38,937 bases of DNA from JBAYHN01 sp041666125 (GCA_041666125.1 JBAYHN010000002.1:1-38937), one strand, 5' to 3'. Positions 7,901 through 15,440 are shown, counted from the stretch's first letter. Translations and numbers: made by a program. The notes: generated by a model not told the origin, from the letters alone.

Positions 7901-9988
7901 TTAGGCCGCGAACTTTTCCGGCTCCGCAAACTGTGAATATTTAGGTTTACCAAGCTGCCCAACCGAGAATCTAATAAATTCTCCGGCATTAAATTTAGGA
8001 TCTTTTTGAATAACCCCAAGGCATCCTGTCTCCAGCAAAATCTGCTCGGTCGTAACGCCAGGTTTTATGCGAGGGAATAAATACAGATTTACAGGATTTC
8101 TAAGCTGCTCCTCGGTAATGTGGCTCTGGTCTTTTTCAAATAAATGCGCGAATTTTGGCTGCATTAAATAATTAAACAAACCTCTGCGCTCTGTCGTAAA
8201 TAATTCATGCATCTGTTTTATTTTTGCATTTTGCCCGTCACTCGCTCCTGCAATTGCCATTTGCAGCGCGGCCGTCCAAATACCATTACCGGCTGTCATT
8301 GTGTTGTTGTAATTTCTAACTTGTGTAAAAAGAGCTTTGTTCTCTGTGAAAAATGAACCAACGCGTTCGCCGCAAATTCCATGACTCTTAGAGAAACTTT
8401 CAACGAATATAATTTGCTTTCTGGCTTGTTCATTTTTAAGCACACCCGACATTAATTCTTTTGCCTTTTCTTCTCCCAAAATTCGAACATATACGCAGTC
8501 CAAAATTATTACAGCTTCAGGGTTGCATCCCATTATTGCCTCACATGATGCTGCGAGCTGCTCTGGCGCTATCATTGTGCCCGAAGGATTACCAACAGGA
8601 GTCAAATACCAAACGTCCAAATGTTTGCCGTCGTTTGGCTTATCTTTGTAGTGCTGGCGAATTTTTTCCGGAGTCATGTGCAATAAATCCGTCTGTTCGG
8701 TAGAAATTACGTCGCGCTCGCCAATCTCCTTTTTTAAGCCATAAGTTGCCCACTTAGTTATGGCCCATTCGGTGCCAAAACTGTTGTCCGGCATTTTAAA
8801 ATTAATGGTTTTCCCTTGATCAAGCGCCATTTGAGTTAATGAAACCGCAATAAAATCCAGCGCGACCATTCCTCCCTGAATTAAGCACACTTGGTCGGTC
8901 AATTTTTCTTTTAATTCCGGATGATCAGAAAAACCATAATAACGGTCAAACAAATCCATCACTTTTTCGCGCGCTTCCGGCGGGCCTTTGGCAGTTAAAT
9001 CATAACCGGTGCCATATTTCTCGAGGAATTGGCCATAAATTCGCTGTGCTTCTCTGGCAATTTCGCGGTTTGTCTCGCGCATAAAATTCGGCAGATTAAT
9101 ATCGCCGATTGCCATTAAGCCGACTTCTTTTCCATTGAGTCCATAGGTTTCATAAAGCTCGCGAACAACTTCGCCTTTCATTGTCATTCCGCGAATTAGC
9201 ATTCCATCGAAATCTTTATTTATTTGAGCGTCTGCAAAGACGACGTCTATAATTTTCTTCTTTTTTCCCATCTCATCCTCCGGAAGTTCAAGTTTGTCTG
9301 CAATTCTTTTTGCATGTGCAACGGCCTCCGCATTTTTTGCCTTTTCTTTTGGCGCTTCTGTGCTGCTAATTTGAGCCTGCATTTCCAGCATCTGCAGACT
9401 TGCGCTCAAAATTTGAGTCATCCTTTCTGCCATTGAAGTTGCAGCATCAAAATCGAGAGTCTGGGCTTGAGGTGTTGCAATTTTAGGTAACTCTTCTTCA
9501 TCATCCCACTGCAGCTCTATGCTCATCTCTTCAAGTTGTTCACGCGCAGATTCTCTACCCATAAGAATTTCTTCTCTTCCGCAAATTGAATCCTGATACT
9601 TTTGATATTCTTCAGTTTGCAATGCTTGCAATCCATCCTCGGTAGCACCAATTACTACTTGTCCATTAATTCTTCTTATAGGCTGGTCTTGTTTAGGAGA
9701 GAAACGCACATAATCACTTTCTCCATTTAAAAATAATTGATGATCTTGGCCGGTAGAAATAACTCGCAGCTGATGGGGATCTGAAAAAAGTGTAATGTCG
9801 TCGCGCACATTTCTTTGTCCGACTTGTCCAAATTGAATTCCAAGTCCGCCAGTCCTATATACAAAAGGATGGTCGAGTTGGAAATCTCTAAATTGTTCAG
9901 TGGAAGCGCGCAACCCGGCAACTGCCAGATTTAACCTGTCGATAGGCTTTAATCCGCTTTCCGCACTTTCTCGTACTTCTGGTGACAT
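7901..9988 (-). CDS. Aminotransferase-fold PLP enzyme with long N-terminal extension
   Basis: A 695-residue protein. The C-terminal part, about 265-690, is a class I/II aminotransferase (fold type I). N467 lies in VGNPSGT, D497 and Y500 in IILDCVY, the PLP-binding lysine K534 in VESFSKSHG, R542 in GERVG, and the substrate-carboxylate arginine R673 in FIRFSVGQ. All the cofactor residues are present, so it should be active, probably on an amino acid and a 2-oxo acid. The first 260 residues match nothing I know. Residues 40-115 alternate like beta strands; 130-235 are acidic and helical. Ordinary family members are about 400 residues. The start codon lies nine bases after a strong -10 box. It stands divergent from the diguanylate cyclase. 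The substrate is not known. Confidence 0.85.
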   Translation of the reverse strand: MSPEVRESAESGLKPIDRLNLAVAGLRASTEQFRDFQLDHPFVYRTGGLGIQFGQVGQRNVRDDITLFSDPHQLRVISTGQDHQLFLNGESDYVRFSPKQDQPIRRINGQVVIGATEDGLQALQTEEYQKYQDSICGREEILMGRESAREQLEEMSIELQWDDEEELPKIATPQAQTLDFDAATSMAERMTQILSASLQMLEMQAQISSTEAPKEKAKNAEAVAHAKRIADKLELPEDEMGKKKKIIDVVFADAQINKDFDGMLIRGMTMKGEVVRELYETYGLNGKEVGLMAIGDINLPNFMRETNREIAREAQRIYGQFLEKYGTGYDLTAKGPPEAREKVMDLFDRYYGFSDHPELKEKLTDQVCLIQGGMVALDFIAVSLTQMALDQGKTINFKMPDNSFGTEWAITKWATYGLKKEIGERDVISTEQTDLLHMTPEKIRQHYKDKPNDGKHLDVWYLTPVGNPSGTMIAPEQLAASCEAIMGCNPEAVIILDCVYVRILGEEKAKELMSGVLKNEQARKQIIFVESFSKSHGICGERVGSFFTENKALFTQVRNYNNTMTAGNGIWTAALQMAIAGASDGQNAKIKQMHELFTTERRGLFNYLMQPKFAHLFEKDQSHITEEQLRNPVNLYLFPRIKPGVTTEQILLETGCLGVIQKDPKFNAGEFIRFSVGQLGKPKYSQFAEPEKFAA

Positions 9989-9997
9989 TGGAGGTTG

Positions 9998-10025
9998 ATA
10001 TTAGCAAGATTTTTGAGTATGTCAA
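9998..10025 (-). promoter_or_regulatory. Promoter of the aminotransferase-like gene
   Basis: On the minus strand, TTGACA (10025-10020), a 16-base spacer and TAATAT (10003-9998). The gap to the ATG at 9988 is nine bases, which leaves essentially no leader. Confidence 0.75.
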
Positions 10026-10063
10026 AATATGGAAGTGGCTGGTATAGTAGCCGGAGCAACGGC

Positions 10064-10092
10064 TTTTACCGAAGCTTAAAATATGTTATAAT
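10064..10092 (+). promoter_or_regulatory. Promoter of the diguanylate cyclase gene; leaderless
   Basis: A perfect extended -10, TGTTATAAT (10084-10092), with TTTTAC at 10064-10069 and a 17-base spacer. Only six bases separate the -10 box from the ATG at 10099, so transcription should start at the A of the start codon. Confidence 0.75.
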
Positions 10093-10098
10093 AATACG

Positions 10099-10974
10099 AT
10101 GAGTGAACATAGCGGACAACAGCCAGGTCATTTATTAAGGCAGATAAAGGAAGGTACGGCCGATGAAAGATTTGAATTTGGTTTAAAATATGAGGATCCG
10201 ACAGCAGCTTTGAGAGTGGCAGGTATTGATCCGGAAAAACATCATGCGGCTGTACAAAGAATATTGGAGGCTTTGCCTGGCGACCCTGACGTAGAAATGT
10301 TGATAGAGCATTTTGGTGCGATGGGTAGAGCAGTTGTTGAAGAAAGAAAGCAAAATAATGAAGATTCACTAACCGGGGCCAAAAGCCGAAGATGGTTTTT
10401 TAAGCGGCTCCATGGATTGCAAGCAAAAGCAAGAAAGGAAGAGGAAAAGAGGCCTTTTTCATTAATAATGATAGATATAGATTTTTTTAAGAAAATTAAC
10501 GATAAATATGGGCATCAGGCGGGAGATTATGTATTGCAACAACTTGTTGGACTCATAAAAGGAGCTTTAAGAGAAGGGGATGAAATTGCACGTTATGGTG
10601 GGGAGGAGTTTGTTATTATTTCGATGGCTAAAAATGGTGAAGCCTCAGGATTGGCTCATCGTATCCGTGCACTCATTGAAACAACGCCGTTAGAAATACG
10701 ATATTCCCAAAGAGAGGAGAAGCAGGTAAATATAACGATCAGTATGGGGGTTGCTTCTTTTTATCCACATAAAGATGAGGAAGATATGGCTGTGGTAACA
10801 AGAGCTGATGTTGCACTTTATGCCGCCAAAGGCGCAGGCAGGAATACGGTTAAAGTTGCGGATGAAGGTGAGGATGATTCATCAAATGTCATTGTAGTGG
10901 AACCATATGAACCAGTAGAAGCAAAAGAACCAGACCCAAGGGCATCTTCGCGTCCAGAAAAAAGTTCATTATAA
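10099..10974 (+). CDS. Diguanylate cyclase (GGDEF domain)
   Basis: It should make cyclic di-GMP from two GTP. The GGDEF domain spans about 88-255. It opens with DSLTGAKSRRWFFKRL; the metal site D126 lies in IMIDIDFFKKINDKYGHQAGD; the signature is GGEEF at 167-171. An RxxD product-inhibition site (R158, D161) lies exactly five residues before it, so feedback control is likely kept. The first 85 residues are charged and helical, with no membrane segment or known sensor domain, so the protein looks cytosolic. The C-terminal 40 residues are acidic and probably disordered. The full set of residues says it is active. No c-di-GMP receptor or phosphodiesterase is visible in this window. Confidence 0.92.
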   Translation: MSEHSGQQPGHLLRQIKEGTADERFEFGLKYEDPTAALRVAGIDPEKHHAAVQRILEALPGDPDVEMLIEHFGAMGRAVVEERKQNNEDSLTGAKSRRWFFKRLHGLQAKARKEEEKRPFSLIMIDIDFFKKINDKYGHQAGDYVLQQLVGLIKGALREGDEIARYGGEEFVIISMAKNGEASGLAHRIRALIETTPLEIRYSQREEKQVNITISMGVASFYPHKDEEDMAVVTRADVALYAAKGAGRNTVKVADEGEDDSSNVIVVEPYEPVEAKEPDPRASSRPEKSSL

Positions 10975-10993
10975 GTTTATGTGCGCCCGGAAT

Positions 10994-11257
10994 TTAATGT
11001 CCGAACTTTTTTGCAAAGAAATTGTAAACCAAGGCAAAAAGTGCGCAGCCTATAAATCCATCAATAAAGCCAATAACAAGGCCGACTAATGCGCCAGTTG
11101 GAGTTACTGAATACCATGGATATGTGCCAACCATTAGTTCCAGCCATTTTTCGCCCATTGTAATTGGAGTGAGCGATACCAAAAGAGTCCAGAAAGCCAA
11201 ACATACGCCCCAAAAAAGTCCTCCTGTAAGAGCAAAGCTTTTTATGCAGAGTTTCAT
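10994..11257 (-). CDS. Small membrane protein, holin-like family
   Basis: An 87-residue protein with two or three hydrophobic segments: about 8-30 (ALTGGLFWGVCLAFWTLLVSL), 52-72 and 70-83. It contains the pattern TGALVGLVIGFIDGFIGCALFALVYNFF. I associate this family with the loose database label 'bacteriophage holin' in Patescibacteria, but no phage gene is nearby, so a lysis role is not supported. It may simply be a small conserved envelope protein. Its end converges on the diguanylate cyclase gene 20 bases away. Confidence 0.65.
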   Translation of the reverse strand: MKLCIKSFALTGGLFWGVCLAFWTLLVSLTPITMGEKWLELMVGTYPWYSVTPTGALVGLVIGFIDGFIGCALFALVYNFFAKKFGH

Positions 11258-11306
11258 AAATAAAATGATTAAAGAATATGTTTGATTTACCCATAAATAA
11301 ATTTAA

Positions 11307-11347
11307 CGCATCTGCGGAAAATTGTCAGTAATTTGCGACAGATGGCG
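11307..11347. repeat. Imperfect inverted repeat between divergent genes
   Basis: The left arm (11307-11323, CGCATCTGCGGAAAATT) pairs with the right arm (11330-11347) around a six-base centre, GTCAGT, with two single-base bulges and one mismatch. It lies between two divergently transcribed genes, so a terminator is not expected. It may be an operator. Confidence 0.45.
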
Positions 11348-11411
11348 GGCTTTTGTCTAGATTAAAAATGCGATGATTGAGAGCTATTTTTAAACGCTTA
11401 CCTCAAATATC

Positions 11412-11420
11412 TGCTAAAAT
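11412..11420 (+). promoter_or_regulatory. Extended -10 promoter element; leaderless start
   Basis: TGCTAAAAT (TG, one base, TAAAAT) ends seven bases before the ATG at 11428. The upstream -35 region is poor. Confidence 0.5.
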
Positions 11421-11427
11421 TCGAGAT

Positions 11428-12366
11428 ATGGAAACAATCCACAATAAAAATTCGGCACGCGATTTCTTTTTATATGTTCTTGCGGTCGGCACGCTTTATT
11501 TTTGCGTGTGGCGATTCATCGACATGCTTTTTGAATATATAAATCATGCTTTTCCGGACAGGTTGGACGGTCCTTTTAATTATGCTTTTGAGAATATAAG
11601 AGTTTCTATGGCTACCTTGATTATAGTTTTTCCGGTTTACCTTGGTGTGACTTGGTTTTTGAGAAAAGATATTATTAAAAATCCTGAAAAGAGCGAACTA
11701 AAAGTTAGAAAATGGCTTCTTTATTTCACGCTTTTTTTGGCCGCGGTTACAATAATCGTGGATATGGTAACTCTTGTAATTGGTTTTCTGAATGGAGATT
11801 TAACTGTGAGGTTTTTGTTTAAAGTTTTAGTGGTTCTGCTCACAGCAAGCGGAGTTTTTGGATATTACATTTGGGATTTGAAGCGCGAAATTACGCCTCA
11901 TTCAAGGCCTTCCAGGATTCTTTTGATTTGCGTGAGTGCAGTTGTGATAGCCAGTGTGGTTGGCGGATTTTTTGTGATTGGTTCGCCTGCAAAACAGAGA
12001 TTGATGCGCATGGATGAGAAAAGAATGCAGGATCTTTCCAGTTTGCAGAATGAAGTCGTGAATTATTGGTTGGCTAAAAGCGCATTGCCGAGAAGTATTG
12101 AAGAGCTAAAAGCAGGCCGTGATGGAATGGTTCTGCCTCGCGATCCGGAAACAGACAAGGATTATGAGTATATAAAAACGGCAAATTTGAGCTATGTTAT
12201 TTGCGCGAACTTTAATTTGAGCTCAATTGAAGCTGCGGGCGGATCGAAATATTCACAGCCAATGTATCCAGGTGATATGAATTATGATTTTGCCCACGAG
12301 GCAGGCAAAAAATGTTTCAATCGCGACATAAATCCGGCTACTTATAAGCCGATGATGTTGAAGTAA
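11428..12366 (+). CDS. DUF5671-type multi-pass membrane protein with soluble C-terminal domain
   Basis: A 312-residue protein. The N-terminal ARDFFLYVLAVGTLYFCVWRF is the opening of a DUF5671 domain, very common in Patescibacteria. Five membrane segments lie at roughly 12-30, 60-80, 95-120, 127-150 and 163-185. The C-terminal 120 residues are soluble and begin with RMQDLSSLQNEVVNYWLAKSALPRSIEEL, then LPRDPETDKDYEY. That pattern resembles the globular part of pilin-like proteins, with the membrane domain in place of the pilin helix. The ATG at 11428 is chosen over an upstream start because it gives the family N-terminus and sits seven bases after an extended -10 box. The function is unknown. 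Confidence 0.8.
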   Translation: METIHNKNSARDFFLYVLAVGTLYFCVWRFIDMLFEYINHAFPDRLDGPFNYAFENIRVSMATLIIVFPVYLGVTWFLRKDIIKNPEKSELKVRKWLLYFTLFLAAVTIIVDMVTLVIGFLNGDLTVRFLFKVLVVLLTASGVFGYYIWDLKREITPHSRPSRILLICVSAVVIASVVGGFFVIGSPAKQRLMRMDEKRMQDLSSLQNEVVNYWLAKSALPRSIEELKAGRDGMVLPRDPETDKDYEYIKTANLSYVICANFNLSSIEAAGGSKYSQPMYPGDMNYDFAHEAGKKCFNRDINPATYKPMMLK

Positions 12367-12378
12367 TTTTGCGGCTTT

Positions 12379-13056
12379 TTATTGCGTCAGAAAATTTACA
12401 ATGTTTTGAACAAGTTCCGGCTGAGAATGAAATAAATTTGTGCCGTGGCCTTCGCCTTCAAAAATTGTAAGCTGAGAATTTTTAGAGTTTATCTCGTGAA
12501 GTTTAGTGCACGAGTCTGCGGAATATGCGTCTCCCTTTGCTGCAACGAGCCAGACTTTTTGTGTTGGAGAAAGCTCTTTAATTGGCAGTTCGGTTTTAAT
12601 GCTGTGGTAATCCAGGCCGGGAGAAAGCAAAACTGCGTGGCTCGTTTCGCCATAGCGCATAAGAGATTCGAGTGCGAGATTTGCGCCAATGGAAGCGCCT
12701 ACAAATGAAATGTTTTTTTCTTCGAATTCGCGTTTTTTAAGAAAATTAATTGCGGCATCCACGTCGAGTCTGCTTGTTTGGTGGTCTGCGTCGGTGAATT
12801 TTTTATAATCCAACTTTTCCCCGGAAGTTTTTCCCACTTTTTGTTTTTCGGTGCTGCCTCCGTGGCCACGAAGATCGATTGCAAGGCTCGCAATTCCTGC
12901 CGCCGCAATGGCTCTGGCAAGGGGTTCAAAGCTTTCTTTCGTTGCCGGCATCATATGTAAAAGCAGAACTGCGCGAGTTGCATTTTGTGGATTATAAAAA
13001 CTGGCAGCAATATTTACGCTGTCGGTTGTGTGTAATGTGAATTTTTCAGGTTTCAT
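12379..13056 (-). CDS. Alpha/beta hydrolase
   Basis: A 225-residue cytoplasmic hydrolase, probably an esterase or dienelactone-hydrolase-like enzyme. The triad is S122 in GASIGAN, D176 in AAKGDAYSADS and H204 in GEGHGTNLF. An oxyanion-side motif, LLLHMMPATKESF, lies at 31-43, and DLRGHGGS follows at 61-68. The ORF stays open upstream to 13218, but that part runs through the tRNA region, so the ATG at 13056 is taken. A TATAAT (minus strand, 13087-13082) lies 25 bases before it, inside the degenerate tRNA sequence. The substrate cannot be read from sequence. Confidence 0.88.
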   Translation of the reverse strand: MKPEKFTLHTTDSVNIAASFYNPQNATRAVLLLHMMPATKESFEPLARAIAAAGIASLAIDLRGHGGSTEKQKVGKTSGEKLDYKKFTDADHQTSRLDVDAAINFLKKREFEEKNISFVGASIGANLALESLMRYGETSHAVLLSPGLDYHSIKTELPIKELSPTQKVWLVAAKGDAYSADSCTKLHEINSKNSQLTIFEGEGHGTNLFHSQPELVQNIVNFLTQ

Positions 13057-13091
13057 GGGCAGTTGCAATGAAGTCAGGTAGATTATACACT

Positions 13092-13151
13092 TAATCCGGC
13101 TCGGATAGACTCGAACATTTTGCGGCGATAGTACCATTGTACTACACCCGC
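13092..13151 (-). pseudogene. Degenerate tRNA-Gly-like sequence
   Basis: Read on the minus strand from 13151, it begins GCGGGTGTAGTACAATGGTA, which looks like the acceptor strand and D-arm of a bacterial tRNA-Gly, close to the intact copy on the other strand. A T-loop-like TTCGAGT lies at 13115-13109. There is no anticodon arm, and nothing downstream pairs with GCGGGTG. The whole is about 60 bases instead of 73. The same stretch forms a hairpin (13118-13155: TTTTGCGG with CCGCAAAA, and TAGTAC with GTACTA inside). It may be a tRNA relic or a regulatory hairpin derived from one. Confidence 0.4.
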
Positions 13152-13192
13152 AAAAAGGGATAATACACATACAATCATCATCAATTGACAGT

Positions 13193-13266
13193 GCGGGTAT
13201 AGTACATCGGTAGTACACAGCCTTCCCAAGGCTGGGAGACGGGTTCGATTCCCGTTACCCGCTCCA
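13193..13266 (+). tRNA. tRNA-Gly (anticodon CCC)
   Basis: A complete cloverleaf of 74 bases. The acceptor stem GCGGGTA/TACCCGC is perfect. The D-stem is GTAC/GTAC. The anticodon stem CAGCC/GGCTG encloses the loop TTCCCAA, giving anticodon CCC (reads GGG). The T-arm is ACGGG-TTCGATT-CCCGT. Discriminator T is followed by an encoded CCA at 13264-13266. Confidence 0.95.
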
Positions 13267-13273
13267 TAGCACA

Positions 13274-13292
13274 AAACCTTTAAAAAAGGTTT
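13274..13292 (+). terminator. Possible weak terminator hairpin after tRNA-Gly
   Basis: AAACCTTT (13274-13281) and AAAGGTTT (13285-13292) form an eight-base stem with a three-base loop, directly after the tRNA. No T-run follows, so termination would be weak; RNA processing is an alternative role. Confidence 0.4.
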
Positions 13293-13318
13293 CATGAGCT
13301 TCCAAAATATAGGTTTTC

Positions 13319-13417
13319 GCAAGAATTACCTTTCGCTTTGGCTCGCATTTTTTTTCATGCCGGGACCCACAAGACCCGTCATTCAAAAATGCTACGCACG
13401 CTCAATGTAATTCTTGC
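13319..13417. repeat. Nested inverted-repeat element, 99 bases
   Basis: The outer arms GCAAGAATTAC (13319-13329) and GTAATTCTTGC (13407-13417) are perfect 11-base complements. Inside, GCATTTTT pairs with AAAAATGC, and within that ATGCCGGG pairs with CCCGTCAT with one mismatch. The three nested stems would make one long hairpin with internal loops. It carries no ORF and sits between tRNA-Gly and the next gene. It could be a REP- or MITE-like intergenic repeat, or a structured RNA. It is not an integron attC site, because the core motifs are absent. Confidence 0.6.
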
Positions 13418-13460
13418 TCACTTGATCATTAGGGAATCGAATGCCGGACCGAGGGCTTAA

Positions 13461-15296
13461 TCACCATCTCCCTATAGGCCGAGTTTCTTTCACCTCGGTC
13501 ACGCTGGCCTCTTTTTTTGGTTTCCATACTGGACCTGACGCAATCTCTTTTGTTCCATTGAAAAATTCGACTCTTAAATCTTCACAAGGGACTTTGCGTT
13601 TTCTCCAACTCTCTCCAAAATACGCTACACTACCTTTTATTTCGGTTATTTTAGTTGAATCTAGGTAGTCGAGAAGGTGCTCAATTGGAGCAAATAGTAA
13701 TCGGTCTCCTTTTTGCGGACCCCTGCGCATCATTTCGTCTATTATTTGTCTTCTTTCGGCAATGACTGCTTCCCTGCGAGCTTTAATACTGGCAATAGCT
13801 TGCCGTGGTGATGCTTCAGTGCTTGGCTTTTTTATCGCGGGAGTATCTTTCTTTCCCTCAACGCACTCTATTCTTCTAAAAATATTTTCTACCTTGGCTA
13901 AATTTGCCTCTGTGATATTTGAAAGATCTGGGCGAACTGTCACGGCTGTTTCGTCTGTGCTTGCAAAGATTTGATCAGCCCTTTCTGGCTGGAGTCTGAA
14001 TTTTCGCCTAAGAATTTTTTCGAGGAATATTATATATTTTTTTGCCAACCATTTAGTTACATCCAAGACTGTTTGTTGATCCGTAAACGTAAAATCAGGA
14101 GATTCTCTTAATAGTTCTTCAAAAAAATCTTCTGGAGTTTCTGTTTTGGTTGCGCCCATTTGTTTTGCGCAAGAATACGCGGCTGCAAAAACTTGGGCCC
14201 GATCTTCTCTTTTTATCCATTTCCTTGCCATTGTGAGCCAATGTTTTCCCAATGGAATGGCATCAAGGTTGTATCTTGGTGCCACGAAATGTGTATGTTT
14301 TCCCTCCGACACAGTTTTTACCAATCTATACAAAGTGTTTGATGCTTTATATTCTCTTTTATTCACGAAAAAACTTTCTCTTCCAAATAATCCCGGTATT
14401 GTTGGAACAATAGATTGCGCCAGTCCCGGATCCGTTTGAAAGTCGGCAAGAGCGTTGCCCGAAAAATACAGGAGATCTCTTGTTAACACCGCTTGATTTG
14501 CAGACAAATCGCGTCTTCCCAAGTAATCAATTAATGAACCCGTTCCAAAGTCTGACACAACTTCAATATCAACCGGATGCACGCCCATCCTTTCTGCAAA
14601 TTCATGAGGATTCGGCTCTTTCGACGTCATAACTAGATCCATATCCGCCAACGGGACCTCTGCTTCTATTGATCGCAATAAAATTTCCGCTTTTTCACTC
14701 ATTGGATCCATTTTTTGTAATGCAAAAAGTTTTAAGGCCAATCTTGCTGCTCCTCCTTTCATCCCGCTGTGTTCGGTCAAAAGAGCCAGTTGTGGGATCA
14801 CTTCGGACAGGCCTTCAACTTTACTTACTGGAACGCTCTTTACCGAAATTTTGTCTAATACTTCATCATTATTCAGTGGCACCCAAGAAATTTTCTTGAT
14901 ATCGTCCATAACCCTTTGAGCTGTATGATTCCCGTCTTCTGTTGCCGGAGTTTCGGCTTGGGTTCTATTTTCATAAATTTTTGCTATATCTTTTGCGACG
15001 TTATCAATCATTCGTCGAATCATATCTCTAACAATTTCTGGCAATTCCGAGCCCTCTGCTATTTTGTGGGCTTCTCTCATCAAGGTTGGATAAAACTGCC
15101 AAGGGTCCTCGATGGTTTCAATTATTGTCCTAAGTCTTTCGGAAATTGCATCAAGGATTCTAAAGACTTCTGTTGGATTTTCTAATATTTGTTTGCCTCC
15201 GTGTAGCTCGTCATATGGTGATTCATGTCCGCTCAAAAAGGAATCGGCAAAACTTGCCTGTATAAAATCCCATGTGTTGGTACCTTCTGATTGCAT
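13461..15296 (-). CDS. Divergent poly(A)-polymerase/CCA-enzyme-like nucleotidyltransferase
   Basis: A 611-residue cytosolic protein. Residues 178-275 carry what looks like the head domain of class II nucleotidyltransferases. It has GG at 181-182 (MKGGAARLAL), the metal-binding pair D218 and D220 in LADMDLVMTS, then YLGRRDLSANQAVL (RRD at 261-263), matching the RRDFTINAM motif of CCA-adding and poly(A) polymerases. The N-terminal 150 residues are helical and acidic; the C-terminal 250 have no recognised domain and end with a basic helix and a small beta region. The usual enzymes are about 400-450 residues and begin with the head domain, so this is not a standard cca. It may add nucleotides to RNA or be an inactive relative. 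The start lies ten bases after a TAATAT box. Confidence 0.6.
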   Translation of the reverse strand: MQSEGTNTWDFIQASFADSFLSGHESPYDELHGGKQILENPTEVFRILDAISERLRTIIETIEDPWQFYPTLMREAHKIAEGSELPEIVRDMIRRMIDNVAKDIAKIYENRTQAETPATEDGNHTAQRVMDDIKKISWVPLNNDEVLDKISVKSVPVSKVEGLSEVIPQLALLTEHSGMKGGAARLALKLFALQKMDPMSEKAEILLRSIEAEVPLADMDLVMTSKEPNPHEFAERMGVHPVDIEVVSDFGTGSLIDYLGRRDLSANQAVLTRDLLYFSGNALADFQTDPGLAQSIVPTIPGLFGRESFFVNKREYKASNTLYRLVKTVSEGKHTHFVAPRYNLDAIPLGKHWLTMARKWIKREDRAQVFAAAYSCAKQMGATKTETPEDFFEELLRESPDFTFTDQQTVLDVTKWLAKKYIIFLEKILRRKFRLQPERADQIFASTDETAVTVRPDLSNITEANLAKVENIFRRIECVEGKKDTPAIKKPSTEASPRQAIASIKARREAVIAERRQIIDEMMRRGPQKGDRLLFAPIEHLLDYLDSTKITEIKGSVAYFGESWRKRKVPCEDLRVEFFNGTKEIASGPVWKPKKEASVTEVKETRPIGRW

Positions 15297-15419
15297 AGGC
15301 TTGTTAATATTAGAGTGGAGGATATTCCTAAGTAATACATTTTGTCAAAACCTACTCGTGATTCATCGGAATAGTTAATTACAGATAGTCCACGGCCAGC
15401 CATAAGGAGCTCCAAAATC

Positions 15420-15440
15420 AACAGGTTGACCTAACCTGTT
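15420..15440. promoter_or_regulatory. Palindromic operator at the pilus promoter
   Basis: AACAGGTT (15420-15427), five bases, then AACCTGTT (15433-15440): a perfect inverted repeat with eight-base arms. It covers the -35 box of the pilB promoter, so a bound repressor would block polymerase. The same AGGTT half-site recurs three times upstream of the transglycosylase gene (37855-37880). Confidence 0.65.

Noticed and set aside
7890..7905. ACAGGTTAGG as another regulator half-site
   Set aside because: It lies at the stop codon of the aminotransferase-like gene, not in a promoter, and is single.
10994..11257. Phage lysis module
   Set aside because: One holin-like protein with no endolysin, terminase or capsid gene nearby is not evidence of a prophage.
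12379..13218. Longer hydrolase ORF starting at 13218
   Set aside because: The extra 54 codons run through the tRNA-like hairpin and into the tRNA-Gly gene, and the added residues are unlike a hydrolase N-terminus. The ATG at 13056 is taken.
13319..13417. Integron attC site or SRP RNA
   Set aside because: The attC core motifs (RYYYAAC and GTTRRRY) and the SRP GGAA-loop consensus are both missing.
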